Source: Oscillospiraceae bacterium (GTDB lineage: Bacteria > Bacillota > Clostridia > Oscillospirales > Acutalibacteraceae). From it: DNA of 51,421 bases. Below are positions 47,994-51,421 of this stretch, in pieces. The notes below the pieces were generated by a model. That model did not search any database. It was given only the letters and a program-made list of their open reading frames with translations, and had not been told where the DNA came from. Position 1 is the stretch's first letter; each line of letters begins with the position of its first letter. The stretch covers positions 1-51,421 of the forward strand of contig JAISYX010000109.1 of the NCBI GenBank assembly GCA_031269595.1, in the 5' to 3' direction. The position numbers and the translations under genes were made by a program.

Positions 47994-48677
47994 ATGATGA
48001 TTTTAGAAAATTTTCTTGCTGCGCTTTCAAACCTCTGGCTGCTTATCCTTAATGTAACCAATCCCAATTCATTCCGCAAGCCCCTTAAACCCGCAGAGGA
48101 GCAGCAATATTTAACGGCCATGGCTCAGGGCGACGAGGACGCAAGGCAAATTCTTATTGAGCACAATCTGCGTCTGGTTGCCCACATAGTTAAAAAATAC
48201 TATGCCTCAAAGGTGGATACCGACGACCTTATAAGCATAGGCACTATAGGTCTTATCAAGGGCATAGATAGCTACCGAACGGACAAAGGTGTACGGCTCT
48301 CCTCCTACATCTCCCGATGTATTGAAAATGAGGTACTTATGACCTTTCGTGCGGCAAAAAAGGCGGGCGGCGACGTCTCCTTAAGCGAGCCCATAGACAC
48401 AGATAAAGACGGCAACGCCCTCACTCTTATGGATGTAATAGCTGAAGAGGATACCATCATTGATGATTTAGACATCAAAATGAAGTCAGAGAAGCTGCGC
48501 AGCTATATAGGCTGCCTGGAAAGCCGTGAACAGGATGTTATAAACATGCGCTACGGCCTTAACGGCCACGAGCCGTTAACTCAGCGTGAAGTGGCCGCTG
48601 TGCTGGATATTTCCCGCTCCTATGTATCCCGTATAGAAAAAAAAGCACTTGCCCGTTTGAGGAAAAAGTACAGTTGA
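47994..48677 (+). CDS. sigK: RNA polymerase sporulation sigma factor SigK
   Basis: The uninterrupted 227-residue sigma factor has a short N-terminal hydrophobic pro-like region (FLAALSNLWLLILNV), region 2 with NLRLVAHIVKKYY, DDLISIGTIGLIKGIDSYRTDKGVRLSSYISRCIENEVLM, and region 4 with ESREQDVINMRYGLNG and the HTH REVAAVLDISRSYVSRIEKKALARL. It directs late mother-cell transcription in sporulation. Unlike in some Bacilli and Clostridia there is no skin element splitting it. Confidence 0.95.
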   Translation: MMILENFLAALSNLWLLILNVTNPNSFRKPLKPAEEQQYLTAMAQGDEDARQILIEHNLRLVAHIVKKYYASKVDTDDLISIGTIGLIKGIDSYRTDKGVRLSSYISRCIENEVLMTFRAAKKAGGDVSLSEPIDTDKDGNALTLMDVIAEEDTIIDDLDIKMKSEKLRSYIGCLESREQDVINMRYGLNGHEPLTQREVAAVLDISRSYVSRIEKKALARLRKKYS

Positions 48678-48720
48678 GTAACTACCCATCATAACAGCTG
48701 CGAAAAGACCTAAAAATCAA

Positions 48721-48749
48721 TTGACGAAACTGCAATATTCGGGTATAAT
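48721..48749 (+). promoter_or_regulatory. Promoter for the toxin-antitoxin operon
   Basis: TTGACG and TATAAT are 17 bases apart, 27 bases before the antitoxin ATG. Confidence 0.8.
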
Positions 48750-48775
48750 ATGACTATGAAAGGTGGTCGTATTTT

Positions 48776-49075
48776 ATGTATATAAAAGCATCTGCATCAA
48801 TTCGCAGCAATTATAACGAAATCGCAAAGCTGTGCAAGGAGACCGGCGAACCGGTTTACCTGACCAAAAATGGTGAAGGTGATTTGGTTGTAATGGATAT
48901 TGTCGCCTTTGAGCATAGAGTTAAGGAGCTGCGGCTGGCTGAGGAGCTGTTATCTGCTCGTGCAGCTAGGCTTAATGGCGCAAAGGGGTACACTGTAGGG
49001 GAGGCTCGCAAAAAACTTCATAAAACCATAGCTGAAGTTAAAAAGGAGACAGAAGCTAATGGAATATCTGGTTAA
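48776..49075 (+). CDS. Phd/YefM-type antitoxin
   Basis: The 99-residue protein has the Phd/YefM fold: IKASASIRSNYNEIAKLCKETGEPVYLTKNGEGDLVVMDIVAFEHR, then a helical toxin-binding tail (RLAEELLSARAARLNGAKGYTVGEARKKLHKTI). It represses its own operon and neutralises the toxin encoded next, with which it overlaps by 17 bases. SD AAAGGTGG. Strong promoter upstream. Confidence 0.92.
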   Translation: MYIKASASIRSNYNEIAKLCKETGEPVYLTKNGEGDLVVMDIVAFEHRVKELRLAEELLSARAARLNGAKGYTVGEARKKLHKTIAEVKKETEANGISG

Positions 49076-49361
49076 TATTACCGACAACGCATATGCCATG
49101 CTCGAGAAGAATTCGCTGTTTCTGGCTAATGTTTCTCCCACAGCAGCAGATAAACTGGTTGACGAAATTTTGGACGATATTGATACATTGAAGAATAACC
49201 CTAGTCGGTTCCCTATATTAGAAATTAATATCTTTACTGACTGTGTGTATCATAGACTGCTTTCCTGCAATCGGTATTTGGTTCTATATGAGATTTGGGG
49301 AGATATAGTTAATGTAGATTATATAGTTGACTGCCGCAGTGATTACCGGTGGTTGATTTAA
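49059..49361 (+). CDS. RelE/ParE-family toxin
   Basis: The 100-residue protein fits the ParE/RelE fold: YLVNITDNAYAMLEKNSLFLANV, the helical segment DKLVDEILDDIDTLKNNPSRFPIL and the strands YHRLLSCNRYLVLYEIWGDIVNVDYIVDCRSDYRWLI. Such toxins cleave mRNA at the ribosome or poison gyrase. The ATG lies inside the antitoxin gene, so the pair is co-translated. It appears intact, unlike the toxin remnants at 49374 and 49618. Confidence 0.88.
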   Translation: MEYLVNITDNAYAMLEKNSLFLANVSPTAADKLVDEILDDIDTLKNNPSRFPILEINIFTDCVYHRLLSCNRYLVLYEIWGDIVNVDYIVDCRSDYRWLI

Positions 49362-49373
49362 CATCCGCTTTGT

Positions 49374-49499
49374 TTAAGATAAACGTGCTATTTGATTTGC
49401 TGCAATATGAGGCTCCAAAAGCTGCTCTGAGATATAATTGTAAATACTGTCGATGTCAAAAACAGCTGCGGTTGAAGAGACCACCCGCCACTCCCTCAT
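49374..49499 (-). pseudogene. Truncated ParE-type toxin gene
   Basis: The 41-codon frame reads MREWRVVSSTAAVFDIDSIYNYISEQLLEP...AANQIARLS and stops. It has the first strand and helix of a ParE toxin (compare DIxxIYxYI and AAxxIxRL) but lacks the last 50 or so residues. Its ATG overlaps the stop of the antitoxin fragment at 49496 in ATGA, as in a working pair. Confidence 0.65.
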
Positions 49500-49618
49500 A
49501 GGCTGTATTTCCCCTCCAATTCAGCAAAAACCTCGTCTATAGGCCGGCACAAGCCCGCTTCATATTCTGCTAAGGATTTTTCAAGGCTTGCATGGAGCTC
49601 TTCCTTAGTAAAGTCGCT
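49496..49618 (-). pseudogene. C-terminal fragment of an antitoxin gene
   Basis: About 40 codons read SDFTKEELHASLEKSLAEYEAGLCRPIDEVFAELEGKYSL, the helical tail of a Phd or RelB-type antitoxin. A stop lies in frame 15 bases upstream and there is no start, so the N-terminal half is missing. Confidence 0.65.
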
Positions 49619-49761
49619 CAGACTGTGGGGTTAAGCATTCTATCAACTAGCTTTTCAGCAACAAGCGGTTCTTTCAAGCCCTCGGCAATATAGCTGAATA
49701 TCTCGCCTAAATCAGCGTCAACCGTGTCGGTTAGTTTAATATCATATTTTTTCACGTGCAT
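49618..49761 (-). pseudogene. Truncated ParE-type toxin gene fused to the antitoxin fragment
   Basis: The 47-codon frame starts inside the antitoxin gene at 49742 (20-base overlap) and reads VKKYDIKLTDTVDADLGEIF, then SYIAEGLKEPLVAEKLVDRML, before the family match stops and NPTV ends the frame. The toxin C-terminus has been replaced by the antitoxin fragment at 49496, consistent with a deletion between two tandem pairs. Confidence 0.7.
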
Positions 49762-50023
49762 TTGCCCCGTATTTAGCTTTGTATTTATCAAAGACTTCGG
49801 GAAGAGATTTCAGCCTTCCCGCATCTACGTCAGCCTGAGATTTTGCCAGCTTGTCATATAAATCCAACCTAGCTAGGCTTTCCTCATAGGTTTGATAGCT
49901 CATCACTACCAAATCGGCGTATCCGTTTTTTGTAATAAAAATGGGTTCACGCTCTGAGTGGGCAAGCATAGCAATGCCAGATGTGTTGTTGCGCAGCTCC
50001 GTAAGCGGCCTAATATTTGGCAT
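49742..50023 (-). CDS. Phd/YefM-type antitoxin without an intact partner
   Basis: The 93-residue protein reads MPNIRPLTELRNNTSGIAML, then EREPIFITKNGYADLVVMSYQTYEESLARLDLYDKL and a helical tail, the Phd/YefM pattern. The start at 50023 is eight bases after the GGTG of leader element copy 1; upstream in-frame ATGs lie inside that element. Its toxin gene is truncated, so it may be a solitary antitoxin or regulator. Confidence 0.88.
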   Translation of the reverse strand: MPNIRPLTELRNNTSGIAMLAHSEREPIFITKNGYADLVVMSYQTYEESLARLDLYDKLAKSQADVDAGRLKSLPEVFDKYKAKYGANAREKI

Positions 50024-50025
50024 CA

Positions 50026-50122
50026 CAAACACCATGTGTTTAGAGAGCCCGCACACCAATAGCATATGAAAAACACATGTGTTGTGCTTGCGTCTCTACC
50101 TTTCATATTGTTTTCAAGCTAT
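50026..50122 (-). ncRNA. Structured leader element, copy 1 (antitoxin)
   Basis: In RNA sense: GAAAGG-UAGAGA, GCACAACA ... UGGUGUGC, GGGC-UCUCUA, AACAC-AUG-GUGUU. It shares the stems and spacing of the other four copies, and ends at the SD of the antitoxin gene. Confidence 0.65.
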
Positions 50123-50225
50123 TAATCTCTTGTAAATTTATGATATTATTATACCTCAAATTTATACTATAATCAATAATCGAGTTCAAAAAATTGCTAA
50201 GTCTTATTATAGAAAGTACAACTAC

Positions 50226-51421
50226 CTACTTAACCGTAACCCCCGCATAAAAATGCTGCAATATCCAAATATAATCCTTGCCCTGCTTGGCGTATTCTCC
50301 CGCACCCTTTTGCGAGAGACCAACGCACCCGCCGTAGCCCCGTGTTTTAAAGGTAAAGGTGTCGTTGTCGGCGTTGTAGGTTATCCAATAGCAGGGCGCA
50401 CGCACATAGGAGGCCCCCAGCACACCGCTCCATAGGGTTGAGCCTCTGTAGGTCTTTTTGCCCCCAAGGTCAACCTTTAGCACATAAAGGCCGTTTGCAT
50501 CTCTGGATTGAATCACAAACCACTTATCCTTTGCCACGCCGCTTAAATCTATGCCTGTTTTAGTTTTGATTTTCTTTAAAACCTCCGCTGAGGAGTAGGT
50601 TTTTACCGTCTCAAAGCCCGATACCTTCTCGTCTACAGAGCAATCTACAGATTTAAGATAGGGCAGATTTGAGACATTAACGTCCTCATTGTTAGCCGAA
50701 CGACCTGCCGAAATGGCATAATAGGGTGTATAGGGAGTCTTGCCGTTATAGAACATCTGCTGCCCTGCCACAGCCTTAACTGCGTCAATGGACTTTTGAG
50801 AGGCCTTCTTGGTTGGGAAGGAGGGGGCTTTTGCTGCGCCTCCCGAATAGATATAGAAGGTGTAGGCCGCCACCGCCTGCGCCTTAAGTGATTCCGGTGC
50901 AAAGGGTGAGCCCATCTCTGCCTCAACTATCATGGGCAGTATCTCTAATATGGTGCCTGAAAGTATCTTACCGTTTGAGGAGATGCGCATAGTCTTAGTG
51001 CCGTCTCCTGGCGGGGGGATAACCTCAGTTTTGCCCGTGGTTGTCTCCTTGGGCGTTGTGGTGGTTTTCTTTTGCGTTGTTGTTTTCTCTGTCTTTTTTG
51101 TGGTAGTTGTGGGCAGAGTTATCTTTGCCCTTGTCTTTGGGCTGGTTGTGCTCTTGCTGGGCTTAGAGGCGGCGGGCTTTTCCTCCTGAGAGCTGCTGCT
51201 CTCCTCCCCGCCGTCTGTAAATTCATAGCCTGGGATGTCCGGCTTGCTCTCGCCGCTGAGGCTGTACCAGACATCGGGCATAAGCACAAAGGGATTTTCT
51301 AAAATTCCCTCATACATGCCGTAGAGGTCTTCATCATCACGAACCGCCCTTGCGGCTATAATAAGCCTTGCGCCCACGAATTCATCAGATTCCGTGACTA
51401 TGGTTAAAATTTTATCTGTTG
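50226..51421 (-). CDS. SpoIID/LytB-domain protein (N-terminus outside the window)
   Basis: The frame is open to the right edge (upstream residues DKILTIVTESDEFV precede the first GTG), so the gene is partial at its 5' end. A Thr/Lys/Pro linker of about 70 residues leads to the SpoIID domain: ILEILPMIVEAEMGSPFAPESLKAQAVAAYTFYIY, TPYYAISAGRSANNEDV, LPYLKSVDC and a C-terminal GYGGCVGLSQKGAGEYAKQGKDYIWILQHFYAGV. The key Glu of E(M/A)xxxxPxEALKAQAVAARTY is present. SpoIID-type enzymes are lytic transglycosylases acting on peptidoglycan in engulfment or wall remodelling. Confidence 0.9.
   Translation of the reverse strand, partial: TDKILTIVTESDEFVGARLIIAARAVRDDEDLYGMYEGILENPFVLMPDVWYSLSGESKPDIPGYEFTDGGEESSSSQEEKPAASKPSKSTTSPKTRAKITLPTTTTKKTEKTTTQKKTTTTPKETTTGKTEVIPPPGDGTKTMRISSNGKILSGTILEILPMIVEAEMGSPFAPESLKAQAVAAYTFYIYSGGAAKAPSFPTKKASQKSIDAVKAVAGQQMFYNGKTPYTPYYAISAGRSANNEDVNVSNLPYLKSVDCSVDEKVSGFETVKTYSSAEVLKKIKTKTGIDLSGVAKDKWFVIQSRDANGLYVLKVDLGGKKTYRGSTLWSGVLGASYVRAPCYWITYNADNDTFTFKTRGYGGCVGLSQKGAGEYAKQGKDYIWILQHFYAGVTVK

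Noticed and set aside
16582-50122. Leader elements as lysine, SAM, c-di-GMP, THF or guanidine riboswitches
   Set aside because: GGTAGAG resembles part of the lysine riboswitch, but the element is much shorter, lacks the other conserved parts of these classes, and precedes genes unrelated to those ligands.

Overview
The window suggests a spore-forming Clostridia genome, probably Oscillospirales-like (inference). It carries sigK, a SpoIID-family gene, a YabE-type 3D-domain protein, CarD, and many lipoproteins with Gram-positive lipoboxes. The sigA-type promoters are TTGNNN-17-TATAAT and SD sequences are strong. No rRNA or tRNA gene and no CRISPR array was seen.

Layout. (1) 1 to about 14600, all minus strand and apparently richer in G+C: one end of an integrative conjugative element. 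In transcription order it has three small genes, parA-parB, a lipoprotein, a giant thioester/Cna-B adhesin with a sortase signal, a 30-residue membrane peptide, a winged-helix protein, three conserved unknowns, and the N-terminal two thirds or less of an LtrC-type methylase-helicase that leaves the window at base 1. A complete tnpV gene lies inside the helicase gene in another frame. Four element promoters share an ACCTTTG box at -35. (2) 14612-21325, minus strand: two DUF4143 ATPase genes and a putative RiPP locus. The RiPP genes are a four-Cys precursor, an HPr-kinase-like kinase, a SPASM radical SAM enzyme, a lipoprotein, a PqqD-type recognition protein and a VbhA-like small protein. (3) 21470-28576: small membrane proteins, trmK-nif3, a flavin reductase and a polytopic membrane protein. 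(4) 28883-34465: pnp, rpsO, secG and three unknown or lipoprotein genes. (5) 34882-42216: cell-wall genes (DUF4358 lipoprotein, YabE-like, GH25 lysozyme), an O-antigen-ligase-like protein, an iron/cobalamin-type binding lipoprotein and PutP. (6) 42283-46671: a MarR regulator with a heterodimeric ABC exporter. (7) 47077-51421: carD, a sigK remnant, sigK, a complete toxin-antitoxin pair, a decayed toxin-antitoxin cluster and a partial SpoIID gene.

Two signals stand out. The first is the RiPP locus: its precursor ends in Ser beside an HPrK-like kinase but has no lasso or lanthipeptide synthetase, so a radical-SAM-modified and possibly phosphorylated peptide is plausible. The second is a family of five dispersed leader elements (near 16.6, 24.7, 26.9, 28.6 and 50.1 kb). 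All end at the same GGTG Shine-Dalgarno inside a small AACAC-ATG-GTGTT hairpin, at constant distance from the start codons of five unrelated genes. Their basal stem covaries (TAGAGA:TCTCTA, TAGGGC:GTTCTA, CAGGGC:GTTCTG), which fits a structured, mobile or regulatory RNA of a class I cannot name.
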